The notes under the pieces were generated by a model that searched no databases, was not told the DNA's origin, and saw nothing but the letters and a program-made list of their open reading frames with translations. From positions 768,840 through 794,852 of the forward strand of contig BFEA01000098.1 in NCBI GenBank assembly GCA_003427395.1: DNA of 26,013 nucleotides, read 5' to 3'. The position numbers and the translations under genes were made by a program. Source of the DNA: Chara braunii. Taxonomy: Eukaryota > Streptophyta > Charophyceae > Charales > Characeae. Positions 8,071 to 18,135 of the stretch are shown piece after piece. Position 1 is the stretch's first letter. Every line of letters begins with the position of its first letter.

Positions 8071-9068
8071 ACCTCACGCCCTGTGCTGTCTTCCGTTCGG
8101 AGTGTTAGGCAGGCAGAAAGAGGCCCAGAAAAACAACAAGATGGGGTGTGCCAAGGATTTTTGGAAATTGAGTGTGGGGACACAAATGGAACTGAAATCC
8201 CCCGTGAAGGTCCGATGTAGCAAGTCGATTAATTTCGCGCGTCGCAGAATGCGCGCGCGGTCATGGCGCGAAAACAGAAAGATCCAAATTCAATCCAAAA
8301 AGTACTGTCGTGCCTCCCACCGGGCTATAGCCCGTCGTTTAGAACAGAAAGGCTTGGGCACGCTTCGCGTGTCCCGTTTTCGTATCAAGTCTCGTCGTCG
8401 TTCGCTGGTTAGTTCCGAGTCTGACGTGGAGGGTCTCAGTCGCGTGGCTCTTTCTTTATGCTCGTCTTCACTCCGCAGACGGTAGTGGAAACCCCTGGAC
8501 TCATAGCACTCAAAACGCTGACATTCGGTGCATAGAGTGCGCGGCGAGTGGGGTTCTACTGCCGTCCACAGAATGACGATCAACTCGTTAAATGGCAACA
8601 ATACCGAGTAAGGTGGGAAGTGCGTATCGATAATAACAAACCCGGCTTCTACGAACCCAGAACAGTGGTTGGCCGGAGGGAAGTAATACTGCCCGCCGAT
8701 TTGTGCAACAACTTCTCGTACGTCCCACTCACATACACGTGTCTTTTCCTCACTGTAAGGAAAATGTCACGTTGGGATGGGAGATACAGGAGGCTGACGC
8801 CCAATCGAAGGGTACTTGTCAGTCCACATGTCAATCAATCACAAAATATCCTGAGACGTCATTAAAAACAAAAACGATTCCCGCGTCCCTCAATCAATCT
8901 TTTTGACACAAGAGAGAGAGAGAGATCAAACACAGATCAACTTGATCACGCATATGGCTACGGATCCGATCAGTTCAACACAACATTGGTCCTTGGGCGC
9001 CTTGTTTCTCAGGGCCGCCTCGTGGCTCGGCTACTAATGTCGTGCAACATAAGGGAGATGTCATGCGC
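8071..9068. other. Gene-free stretch; expected 5' LTR/flank of the minus-strand element
   Basis: The 5' LTR should end just right of the primer site. Nothing here is convincingly coding. I see a short (GA)n run near 8911-8924, an inverted repeat GATCAA (8924-8929) / TTGATC (8942-8947) and no second LTR copy within the window to fix boundaries. The right edge is the start of repeat copy A at 9069. Confidence 0.4.
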
Positions 9069-10429
9069 TGTCGGCGCGAAAACCCTTATAAGGGTATCCG
9101 CCCTGGTTTTTGCAAGTGACAGAAAACAAGTTTGACCTGGAATTGTTGAGAAGGCCTCGCGACTTGCGGCAGTGTGGTGACTATAGGTTGGCTATGAGGT
9201 CTAGAAGTAGAGAGTGCGTGGGCGCCCAGGGTTTGAGGTGCGCGGGATTTTTTTTCCTTGTCGTTGATTATGAAGCCGGCGCGGACACCTACCGGTTTAA
9301 CTCTGTTTTACTTTTATTTTTATTTTTGATTAAGTAGGAATTAAGGATATTTCCCTGCGACCGAGGCAAGCGCGCGTGCGAGGACGACGACATCGACAAC
9401 GACGGCGCAACTTCGTGCGGTGAGCGGGGCGACGTAGGATGGTGCGCTGGGCAATTATGGCACGTTATAAGCAAGCCAGCGTAGGCACTGGGAGCCGCGC
9501 AGCCGGGTTGTTGGCCCAAAGCGCCGCGCCGCACTGCCTTGTATGGTACTCTGCGGGCACTAGTCTCAGGCTTGGGCTTAGCCCTATAGGTTACGGCATT
9601 GGGTTGATGACACAGCAGTTCGGAGATCGAGGCCGGCGGGCGTCGGCGCAGCAACTGTAGCGGAGCGTCGCGGAAGGAACTGATGGGGTTGAGAGCCGCC
9701 AGGGCTATCCCCCTCGGTTTTGTCCGTAGGCATAGCGGCGGGGCCAATCCGCGGGGCCATGCGTGGAATTCGCGGGATTGCTTGAAATGCAAGTACAAAC
9801 CGTTTTCACGACTGCGCCGAAGTTAACCCCTTTTTATCTCTACTCCCCTTTTATATCTCGACTTTCCCTCACCACGTCCCACGCTGGGACGCGGTACTGC
9901 GGCTGGCGCTGGAACCTATGGGCCTAGCTCAGCGATATACCCTTGGACTGTTGAAATGCAGGCCTGAGCTCGAGCCCAGTTGGGTTTGCCTTGGGCCCGG
10001 GCTGTGTCCTTCGGGACATCTGTTGAAGTTGGAATGATGCAGAGAAGATCAGCACGGCCTGGCACCTGAGAAGCAGGAAACGAATCTAGCACCGATCGAA
10101 GCCAGATACTGGGAAGGGGCCATTTGACCTTTCGACAGCGTCGCGAGGCGCTACCGTGGGTTAGCCGTCGGGACATCCATCGAGGCGGGAATGATATAGG
10201 GGAGATCGGTTGGCCTCGGCGCAAGGACGATATGCATATAACGGGGGAGGTCCGACCGCCGGGTGCTTTTCGCACTTTGGCGCCCGGCTGTTAGTCGGAC
10301 CGTGCAGCATTGAGAGACCGGGTAACGTCAACGGGGGGGCGAGGCGGAGAAGCGAGTGCACACGGAGAGAGGAGCGGGGCAAGGCGAGGCAATGGAGTGG
10401 CTGAACCCCGAAGGAAACGGGGGCCGACA
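9069..10429 (+). repeat. 1.36-kb dispersed direct repeat, copy A (LTR-like)
   Basis: Nearly identical sequence recurs at 22368-23720. Copy A begins TGTCGGC and ends GCCGACA, a perfect 7-bp terminal inverted repeat with TG...CA ends, as in LTRs. Near the left end is the palindrome CCCTTATAAGGG (9083-9094), which could serve as a TATA region. It also holds a tRNA-like module (9918-9990) and a cUUCGg-type hairpin TGTCC-TTCG-GGACA (10005-10018). A 40-bp segment at 10013-10052 recurs in diverged form at 10170-10209. Minus-strand open frames inside it are not supported as genes. It may be an LTR or a solo LTR. No primer site directly follows it and I find no clear target-site duplication. Confidence 0.85.
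9918..9990 (+). other. tRNA-like Pol III promoter module in copy A
   Basis: TAGCTCAGCGAT (9925-9936) resembles a tRNA A box and GCTCGAGCCC (9968-9977) a weak B box. They start 43 bases apart, about the natural spacing in tRNA genes. The stretch resembles tRNA-Cys-like sequence but cannot fold as a full cloverleaf: the 3' half of the D stem and the T stem are mismatched. It is probably a degenerate tRNA or SINE-derived piece, and chance resemblance is possible. Confidence 0.4.
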
Positions 10430-12550
10430 GGCAGGCCATTGCGGGGCGTTGTCGAGTTGGAGGAAGTTGAGGTCGGGCGGCATCAGATAGCATCGGGCGG
10501 GGTAGACGGGAAGCAGGTGAAGAAGAGGGGGAGATGCGAATGAACCCGGACGGGTTCCCACGTCAGGTACATTCGGAGAAAGGGGTGGTTATGGCCGGAG
10601 CTAGAACTACTATCACTCCTGATCCTCGACAAAGTTGGGCGGGGAAGAGTGGTAGGTAGGGGTTTTTGTGTAGGGTGATTCTGATGGTGAGGTTAGTTTT
10701 GGGGTTAGAGTTGTAGTATAGGAGGTCAGTGAAGAAAGTCGCGCGCCGGGATGTGGCGGAGACGGGGGAGAAGGGATGAAGACTGCTGATCTTGCCCGTT
10801 CCTCGACGAAAACAGGCGGAGGTAGGCTTGAACCTGGGGGTTTTGGGGTGGGCGATCCCGATCATGCAGTCAGAGTTAGGAGAAGGTTAGTTGGAAGAGA
10901 GTTAGTTGGAGGCATGGAGCGCTGAGTCATGGCGGGAAGCTACGAAGGGGGCCGAGTGGGAAATGCATACTTCGCGCGTTCCTGTATGGATTTCGGCACA
11001 GTAAAAATCGAATCTATAATTCTAAGGCAGGGCGGAGTGAGGGGTAAGGTTAGTCTGATCGTAAGTTAGTAGAATAGGAGGTAGGAAGAGATAGCAAAGT
11101 GCAGAAGATGGCGGACAGCGAGGGAGGAGGAGTGTGAAATGGCGAGTTCGCTCGTCTCTTGACGAGATCGAGAAAAAGGGGGGTGTTTGTCAAGTGTTTT
11201 TTTGAGACGGGCGATTCTGACTCTGTGGCTAGTTTTAGAGTAGAGTTAGTAGTCCTAGTGATACGGTCTGATCAGAACGAATAGAGTAGGCTGTGCGGAG
11301 CTACGGGGAAGGAGGAAGGGTAGTAACAGGAAGAATGTACCTACCCAGATTTCGGTAGGAAATTCATTCGATCCTTTGCTCGCTTCTTGTGACAGAGGGG
11401 GTATGAATCGAGGGGCTACCTTTGATTGATTGCCACCAGCGCAGACCAGTTGGGTAGTTTGTGGTCCGCGCACGCTGTTTAAAACCCTCCTTCCTACACC
11501 GTGTTGAGCCAGTACGCACACTTGACCAAGGGATCAGCGAGGCAGCTGCCCACCTCGTAACGAAAGATTTATCCTGATTTTGCTCATTGTGACGAGGCAG
11601 GACAACTGCACGATGGCAGTGAGTGGTCGAATGGCAGTTGGTTGGCGAAGCAATCGAAATGCAAACAAGAAGGGAGTGTTAGTGGAGTAAACAGCGAGCG
11701 GGTTCTTACCGGGGACTGAAGTGTAGAGCGGGCCGAGCGGGGTTGAAGGCCAAAGTGTGCCTTCCCGGATTCCCGAGGAAGACCCATTCTGGCTCCACGG
11801 GGGCTAACGGTCGGAACGACGGAGGTGTGGGGCCAGCAGCGAGGTGGAGGATTGCCTGTCGGGCCACGGCGCTGACCGCCCCACCGAGGAGGCAAGTTGC
11901 GGACTGCGGGCTGTCCTGTTGGCCGGTGTGGTGCTTGCCCTCTTCGGCCGATACAAGAAACAGGAGCTACGAGGCTGCAGACCCAGTCTGTGGTCGGGGT
12001 GCCGATTCTCCTGCTGTGTGAGGTGGTTGTAGACAAGCCCCTGAGTGGCGAACTCACCTGTGACCATTGGGCATGTCGCCCCGAGCCGCAGAGTTCAGGG
12101 ACTCGTATAAAGATTGGGGTGTTGCCTGCCCTACCGGGCGGGGTAATAGGGAGGCAAAGCAACAATTGTGGAAGAAGTAAGCCTGTTGAAAAGGGGTCAA
12201 TGCTGTGACTTAGAGGTTCGTCGGGAAGGGTTTGTTTCGACAGTTTGACTTTGGTTGGAACGACGGTTGCAAGTTGGCCGCCATTGCGGGGCCTTCATGC
12301 GCTGAAGATTTGAAGGCCTTCTCCTGCGAGTCTGAGCGCACCTCCCCTGGATCTGAGAGTCTGAAAACCTTCTCCTTCTGCCTCTCTTATTCTAAGTCTA
12401 GTCCACTGGTTCTGAGAGGAAGGCGGCAGGCGGGATTGCAACCCGTATGACCGCAGCAAGACTCAGTGGGGAGTCATCCCACCGATTGCGGGAGCTCTGG
12501 CGGGACTCATGAGGAGTCCTGGAGGCAGGGAATTGAAAGGTAATCGTTGC
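10430..12550. other. Gene-free, purine-rich stretch with degenerate tandem modules
   Basis: The plus strand is rich in G and A. Related, strongly diverged modules appear near 10622-10760, 10797-10900 and 11030-11260. Shared elements are a CTCGAC- or TTGACGA-like start, a poly-T/G run, GGGCGAT or GGGTGATTCTGA, then GTTAGTTTT-type repeats. The longest minus-strand open frame (11584-12165) is Pro/Arg/Ser-rich and lacks any domain, so I do not call it. No RNA gene is recognised. Confidence 0.5.
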
Positions 12551-12558
12551 TTTCCCTC

Positions 12559-12564
12559 TATATA
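12559..12564 (+). promoter_or_regulatory. Possible TATA box of the plus-strand element
   Basis: TATATA sits in CCCTCTATATACCC, a good TATA context, about 240 bases before the stem-loop array and on the strand of the downstream gag-like gene. If used, the array and the 121-bp repeats would lie in the transcribed leader. This is inferred from sequence context only. Confidence 0.3.
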
Positions 12565-12802
12565 CCCTGGTATAACCCGTACCTGTACATCTCTCTATGG
12601 TTGGCTGAGTATATTGAGTTTGCCCCTACTTTGACTTTGGTTTGACCGGCAGGACACTACTAAGACTAAGTAAAGGAATGTGTGTGCAATCTCAGTTTCA
12701 ATTTTTGTTGATTGTCTGAAGGCAGATTGTGAACACAAAGGGTTGCATCTGGGGGAAGGGTGGGTGAAAGGTGGTTTTGCTTGAGCCTGAATGGTCCTAC
12801 GG

Positions 12803-13628
12803 GGTCAAACCAGTTCGATAAGACTGGACAGCGTGACCGCTGTGTTTTATTCTTGAATTGCATGGAGAGTCCGACCAGTTCCATAAGATTGGACGGTCTG
12901 ATTGCTCTGAATTGTGAGGGTTTGATTGTGGCTGACTTTTCAGGGGCCAAACCTGTACCATAAGATTCGAGGGTTTGGTTGCCATGTTTGGTTGGGGTTT
13001 GTTCTGTTTCTTCTGTTTTTTATCAAGGAGGCCTGAGCAAGTCCATGAGATTGGACGACTCAGCCCCTTCCTGTTTTCATTCAGAGGGAGTAATTTTTGC
13101 TGAGGGCAGGGCATGTCCATAAGATTGGACGGCCTTGGACTCATGCCGCACACAGTGGGATCAGAGAGAAACGAACCTGGCAGAGGACCAGATATGTTCC
13201 ATAAGATTGGACATTCTGGCCCAAAGCCTCGTACATGTTGGAACCCAAAAGGTTAAATTTTGGTTTTATTTTATACTATCCTATTTATGAACACGCTAGT
13301 CAGGCATGGGTTCCATAAGATTGGACGGTCTGGCTATAGCTTATCATGAAATGAAGAGAGTATAACTAAGAGTATAATTGAAGGTAACCCTGGGCAGGTT
13401 GGACCTTGTTCTAAGATGAACGGCTCAGTCTTATGCCCAACTTTTGGACACCAAGCTCAGAGAGGTATATATAATTTGGATATTAAACAGTCTGGGGCGG
13501 TTGAGCCTTGTTCTAAGATGAACGGCTTAGTCATATGCCCAAGAGGAAGGGAGAAGTAGTTGTGCAACCTGTTCGTGTATACTCAATGGTTGAGTCAGAC
13601 GGGTTCCATAAGATTGGACGACTTGACT
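12803..13628 (+). repeat. Array of ten stem-loops around a conserved TAAGAT loop
   Basis: Units lie at about 12803-12838, 12871-12900, 12945-12983, 13031-13065, 13105-13137, 13188-13219, 13297-13336, 13392-13438, 13493-13540 and 13592-13628. Six of them carry exactly TCCA-TAAGAT-TGGA. A seventh has loop TGAGAT, two have GTTC-TAAGAT-GAAC, and the first and third units are variants. Outer arms differ between units yet pair within each: GACC/GGTC, CCAAACC/GGTTTGG, CTGAG/CTCAG, CCAGA/TCTGG, TAGTCAGGC/GTCTGGCTA (two G-U), TGAGCC/GGCTTA. Spacers are 25-100 bases and unlike each other. The pattern suggests selection for RNA or cruciform structure. Confidence 0.8.
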
Positions 13629-13940
13629 TTACGCCTTATGTAAGCTGGGTATAAAGGGGTAAAGCATTGAACGGTTATGAACTATTGTTTGCCAACGGTG
13701 ATTTGGGTTGGTGAGAGTACTTACCCTTGTGGTTTGGCCTGCATGTGACTAAGCGAGACTACTACTTGGTATGAGTTTCAGTTTGACAGGTAGTTGCTGT
13801 AGTTGCTCGCCACGTGCTAGAGCAATAGGAGTTAACTTCAATTTCTGCATTTTCTGAGCTAAGTTTTTTTTCTTAGATTCATTCTTGCATTTTCTGGGAT
13901 CTTTTGTTATACTTGGCTTTGCATCAATTTTGGTTAGCTA

Positions 13941-14260
13941 CTTTCTCTACGGGAAGCGCTGCCGAAATTTCTGCAAATCCAAGGAGTTAGTCAAATGTTG
14001 ACTTGTCAAAGTTTAACTTGTCTAAAGTTTATATATGACTTAGTAGAAATCTGGAAAGTCTCCTTTTCTAAAGGGAGTGCTGCCCAAATTTTGCTAATTC
14101 AGAGAGTTAGACAAAATTGGACTTTGGAAAGTCAAAGACTATTTCTGATTTCATATTTGGGCTGATATAAATTATGAAAAGACACTTTTCCTACGGGAAG
14201 CGCTGCCGAAATTTTCTTGATTTAGAGGACATAAATTATATTTTGACAGGTGGCGATTCT
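13941..14260 (+). repeat. Three tandem copies of a ~121-bp repeat beside the primer-like site
   Basis: The motif CTACGGGAAGCGCTGCCG with AAATTT following appears at 13947 and 14191, with a diverged copy (CTAAAGGGAGTGCTGCCC) at 14068. Each is followed by GAGTTAG- and TTGACA-like sequence. The third copy ends in TTTTGACA at 14241-14248, directly before the tRNA-primer-like site, so the array would form the end of an LTR. Confidence 0.7.
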
Positions 14261-14265
14261 GGCGA
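14251..14265 (+). promoter_or_regulatory. Primer-binding-site-like sequence after a putative LTR end
   Basis: TGGCGATTCTGGCGA follows TTTTGACAGG. Plant Ty3/gypsy elements of the Tat/Ogre type often have LTR ends in CA followed by TGGCGACTC, complementary to tRNA-Arg (family knowledge). Here the first nine bases differ from that by one. A short inverted repeat GGTGG/CCACC surrounds it. Without a matching second LTR the call remains tentative. Confidence 0.4.
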
Positions 14266-15969
14266 TCCACCCTGTATAGGGGAGACTCTGCCAAGGTCTA
14301 CCTCTGCTTTGGGCACTGCTTGAGGGTAGACTTAGGCTTAGTTAATTAGGATGATTTGAGTGAGATCGTGATATGGGGATTATTCTCGATGAACTTATAG
14401 ATTTAGCCGTGGGCATTGACCTGTCTTGTCTTACAGGCCATCTTGATCGATTTGGTTCAGGATTTGGACTAGTTTCAACTTTGATCCTACGAGGATCACC
14501 TTCTGTTATCACTGATAGCAGGTCGGTTGCCGATTCGTCGATTTACGATTCAACTCCAATCCACTCTTGCCACTCAACCTAAAAGCGTTAACCCTGTGGT
14601 TTGGATTGTTTCATTATGTTTTTACCCGGACTTTATTGAATGGTCATTTAAGAAAAGTACCGAGCATTTATTTTTGGGAGTTGCACAAGAGTGAGGTTTG
14701 CATAACAAAAGCGAGGGGTATGAGTGCGAGAAATGGTTGAAGTTGACCCCATGTAGTGTGTGGACTTCTGGTTGAATCTTTGATGTGATTGCAAGTATGG
14801 TTATGGTTCGGACTCTGGATGTGATTGCCTGCGATTTCATACATATATGGCTGAGAGGAGCCTCACTGGATGTAATCAACCTTTACGTATTTATAAGTTC
14901 CCCGAGTATTTGAGAGGCCTACTGTGAGTGTGAATAAGGGTTAACTGGATTATGTCTCAAGCAGGAAGGGAGGTTCCCTTTCTACCCTTGCTTTTTAGAG
15001 TTTGTATGGTTGGGCGTTGTAGTCCGTGGCAGCCGTCAAAGTCAAACCCCTTGACTTTCGCCCAGACCCGGAGTGAGACTCATCTCCAGGGCAGTAAGAG
15101 GCGACTGCCTCCACAGGTATGGACCTGTGTACCACCCACTGTGCACAGAGTGCAGAAGAGGGCGTGTGGTCTTTAACCGCGCATGGCGGTTGTCCAGTGT
15201 CGAGAGATTAACCCTCAAGGTGCGTGTGAGCCGACACTTGAGTGTCGAACGCGACCCTCGAGATTAACGAGGGCCGCGCGAGCATGGGTACTACATGGTA
15301 CGTCATCATCGCGACTGCTTGCGTGCGTTTGCATTGCTAGTCAATATGAGTTAGCCCTGCGTCCGCGCGGTTTTATACTGAGTCTCGCGCGCGATGCCCA
15401 TCCGATTTCCACGTCAGGAAGTTATGGGACGACTACTGAAGGGACTAGGAGTGTTGTCGCGTTGTTCGATGTGTGTGTGTGTGCGTTTTATTTTTGCGTT
15501 TGTTAGAGTGGTGTGCGCGTGGTGTGTGGGATGCATTCTAGGCGACCGACGTCGAGCCACGCTTGGGTCCTCAGCCCCCCAAGATGTCGGTTCGTGTGCG
15601 GGTCCGGTAGGCGTATTACCGCGCGTACCCCCTATGCTACAGCGAACGAGAAACGCCTTCGGCTGGTCCACCTCTGCGATTGCAACAGAGTAGCTTTCGT
15701 ACTGTGGACTGGTAGCTCGGCGGGGATACGCCCACCGAAGGGAGGTGACAGCTCCCGTAAGGTGGAGGTAAGTTGTGCCTCGCGTAGGCCATATCCTGTC
15801 GTAGGGGCTCGCGAGAGGTATGGATGGCGCACTCGGCCGGAGCGGCCTAAGGAAGCGCCATTTGCGCGTTCGTGTTGAGGTTGGTCCAACTCCTGCGTGA
15901 CGTGGGCGAGAGGGTCCCGCGCTGCCGCGTGCGGCGCCGGACCGATGCGCCCGACAGGTGGCCCCGTTG

Positions 15970-16002
15970 CCGGGGATAACGGTTGCCTACCGTTGTCCCT
16001 GG
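15970..16002 (+). ncRNA. Long stem-loop (14-bp stem, 5-nt loop), possible structured RNA
   Basis: Left arm 15970-15983 (CCGGGGATAACGGT) pairs with right arm 15989-16002 (ACCGTTGTCCCTGG) through 14 consecutive pairs, two of them G-U. The loop is TGCCT. Because both non-Watson-Crick positions are wobble pairs, the structure fits RNA better than a DNA cruciform. It resembles no family known to me. Confidence 0.4.
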
Positions 16003-16167
16003 TGGAACGACATTCGGGTATTGGAATGTGAGAAATAGGCAAAGTAAGAAGTTTCTCTTGACTTTCATGGTTAATCGATTGTTGGTATTGGATAGAGACC
16101 AAGTGAGGGGTGATCGTGCGAGTTGGTTCTATTCGGTGCAATAAGGGTGGCGTGATAGGGATAAGCT

Positions 16168-16230
16168 TTGACTATGGACCCACGTACGTTGACTATGCGC
16201 GCACGTACTTTGACTATGCACTTGCGTACT
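16168..16230 (+). repeat. 21-bp tandem repeat, three copies
   Basis: Units at 16168-16188, 16189-16209 and 16210-16230 share TTGACTATG and end in CGTAC plus one base. A fourth begins at 16231 (TTGATTGG) and breaks off. The middles differ (GACCCA, CGCGCA, CACTTG). Confidence 0.85.
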
Positions 16231-17219
16231 TTGATTGGTGTGACGGTAGTTGGTGTGGATACCTCTTCTAACCCTGATAGTTGATGGGTTTGGGCGATTG
16301 TTTGCATGTTTGATACTACTAAGGTAGGATGAGGTGGTATCAGCAAAACTAAGTGTGGGTTGTGGGGGTTGGCCGTGTAGGGTGTCCATAATGGCCAAGG
16401 GAAGTTACCCGAGCGGTCAGGGATGCAATATAGCACTATGGCTTTTAGGGCGAGGCATAGAATGAGTAAAGGAAACCTACTATGTTAGAAGTCGTTAAGG
16501 GACATCGAGGAGAGTTAGGCTAGGGATATTGAGAGTCTGTACGAGTATGAGTTGGGATCCTGGAATTTGGGTTCTAAGTAGTTACTCGAGTTGTATGGCC
16601 ATAGAAGTATGAGGCTTGCTCCGCATGGTATGTTTGAAATTAGGTGTATAAGGCAGTAAAGAGATGCAGTGAGCACCGTGGTAAGGCCCCAACAGAAAGG
16701 ACTACGAGAAGTAGTAGACTTGTATGGCGCCTGATAGTGGAGGGTATACCATGTTATTTATGGTAGACCATTGCTTCGAGCCCCTCCTAGGGTCGGACCA
16801 TCCACTGGAATTTATGAGTTGGAACTAAGGACCTGAGATTAATCGTCTGAGGGCATTTCTATTTGAGTTATATGTTGAACTCAGTCCTATATGCCGGATA
16901 CTGTCTGATTAAGCTTGCCTAGCGTCTAATCGTGTGAGGCTATGTGCTTGGTGATTATAGTCCTTTGATAATTATCCTTGTCAGAAATATTTATATAGGC
17001 TATGCATCTGAGGTATGCATTTGAATTATCAGTCTGCCAGAATTTATGTGAGCATCTCAAGTCCAATTATTAACCTATGGGCGTTTATATGTGTTTGGAC
17101 TGCTCCTCAAATAAGGGTAGAAATGTTAGAACGCGATAATTAGCATGGTAACCGAAAGCGTATGTTGGACATTTTTTCTGTGATGGGCAGAGCCTGGACC
17201 AGAGCAAAGGCAACTCAGG

Positions 17220-17894
17220 ATGCCTTATGCTAAGGAAGATCCCAGTGTGACCTTGCCTGTCAAGAAGGAAGATGGGCTTGAGATTTCCTTGCCAAGGCGT
17301 GTCAAGGAGGGAGAGTATATCTCTTCCTGGTGGGGCGCATTGATAGGCAAAGATATTTTCGCCTGGATCGAGTCCGGTCTCGATGATGATCATGGATGCG
17401 CGATCGTGAGGGTGACTCTGTACGCCTCTTCCTCATTCTGGGTCGGGCATGGGGTTGAGTTGGCACTTGGGCACGGGAGCTTGCTCGCGAGGCCTTTGAG
17501 AGTGGCTGAGGCAGCTGCAGTGAAGTTGGCGAAGGAAGTGTCTAGCGATGGAGAAGAGCAAGTGCTGACCTGTACAGAGGTCAAGCGTGTTGAGGAGTTT
17601 GTGCTTCCGTCAGCGCCACTACGGGTCATCCTGCCCGAGTTTCTCATTGAGAAGTGTTTTGGTGGACAGTCGAGGATATTGGCAGCAGCTGACGCCGCTT
17701 TGAAAACACGGGAATGGGGGAGTGGGTGCTATACATGCGAGCTGGTATACGGATTGTATCTGGACCTAAGGTTTTCTCCTCCTAGTCAGTGGCTCAGGAG
17801 CATGGCTAATGTGGTCGACGCATATGCTAGTTCCCATGACCCAGATGAGGGAGTAGGAGACTGGGATGAGATTCGGGTGGCAGTAGTTAGGTAG
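17220..17894 (+). CDS. Unidentified protein (224 aa) of the plus-strand element
   Basis: The ORF runs from ATG 17220 to TAG 17892-17894. The sequence looks coding: mixed composition, an aromatic-rich segment near residues 35-75 (ISSWWGALIGKDIFAW, SSSFWVGHGVELALG), an Ala/Glu/Lys helix (about 90-110) and a C-terminal Asp/Glu-rich tail. It has no zinc ligands, RT, protease or integrase motifs. It lies 241 bases before a gag-like gene on the same strand, so it is probably the same element's first ORF or an upstream exon. The spacer contains a good splice donor (AAAG/GTAAGC at 17971) and an acceptor-like TATCAG at 18115-18120. No function can be assigned. Confidence 0.55.
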   Translation: MPYAKEDPSVTLPVKKEDGLEISLPRRVKEGEYISSWWGALIGKDIFAWIESGLDDDHGCAIVRVTLYASSSFWVGHGVELALGHGSLLARPLRVAEAAAVKLAKEVSSDGEEQVLTCTEVKRVEEFVLPSAPLRVILPEFLIEKCFGGQSRILAAADAALKTREWGSGCYTCELVYGLYLDLRFSPPSQWLRSMANVVDAYASSHDPDEGVGDWDEIRVAVVR

Positions 17895-18135
17895 CGAATG
17901 CCTTCTCTCCTACTAACTGCGCTTCCTTTGGCTTGGCTGTGGTCGTCTCTCTATCCATTATCGTAGTTATAAAGGTAAGCGTCAGGGTAACTAGGGGTTG
18001 AGGCCTGATTGCATGAGTGAAAGGGTAGATAGCGTGATTTAAGTGTTAGCAGTTTGCCCTTGTCTGCCTAAGCTTACTTAAATCTTTGTTTGATGATCTA
18101 TTGCCCGCTTTGCGTATCAGACGGCCATCAGCGTC

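Larger units (their letters stand above)
14271..17219 (+). other. Long gene-free leader with palindromes and short tandem repeats
   Basis: No ORF here has recognisable coding character. Structures seen are CGACACT-TG-AGTGTCG (15232-15247), CCCTCG-7nt-CGAGGG (15255-15273), a 14-bp G-U-containing hairpin (15970-16002) and three 21-bp tandem repeats (16168-16230). If the primer-like site at 14251 is real, this is the 5' untranslated region of a plus-strand element. Confidence 0.45.

Noticed and set aside
9289-9798. Minus-strand ORF of 169 aa, with a homologue at 22567-23091
   Set aside because: It is shared only because it lies in the direct repeat. The reading is Pro/Ala/Ser-rich without a domain, and an indel between the copies falls inside it.
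11584-12165. Minus-strand ORF of 193 aa
   Set aside because: Pro/Arg/Ser-rich with no motif and overlapped by several open plus frames. It is typical of chance open frames in GC-rich DNA.
12803-13628. CRISPR-like array (repeats with unlike spacers)
   Set aside because: Spacing is irregular (25-100 bases), the repeat arms vary and the surroundings are eukaryotic retroelements. The stem-loop explanation fits better.
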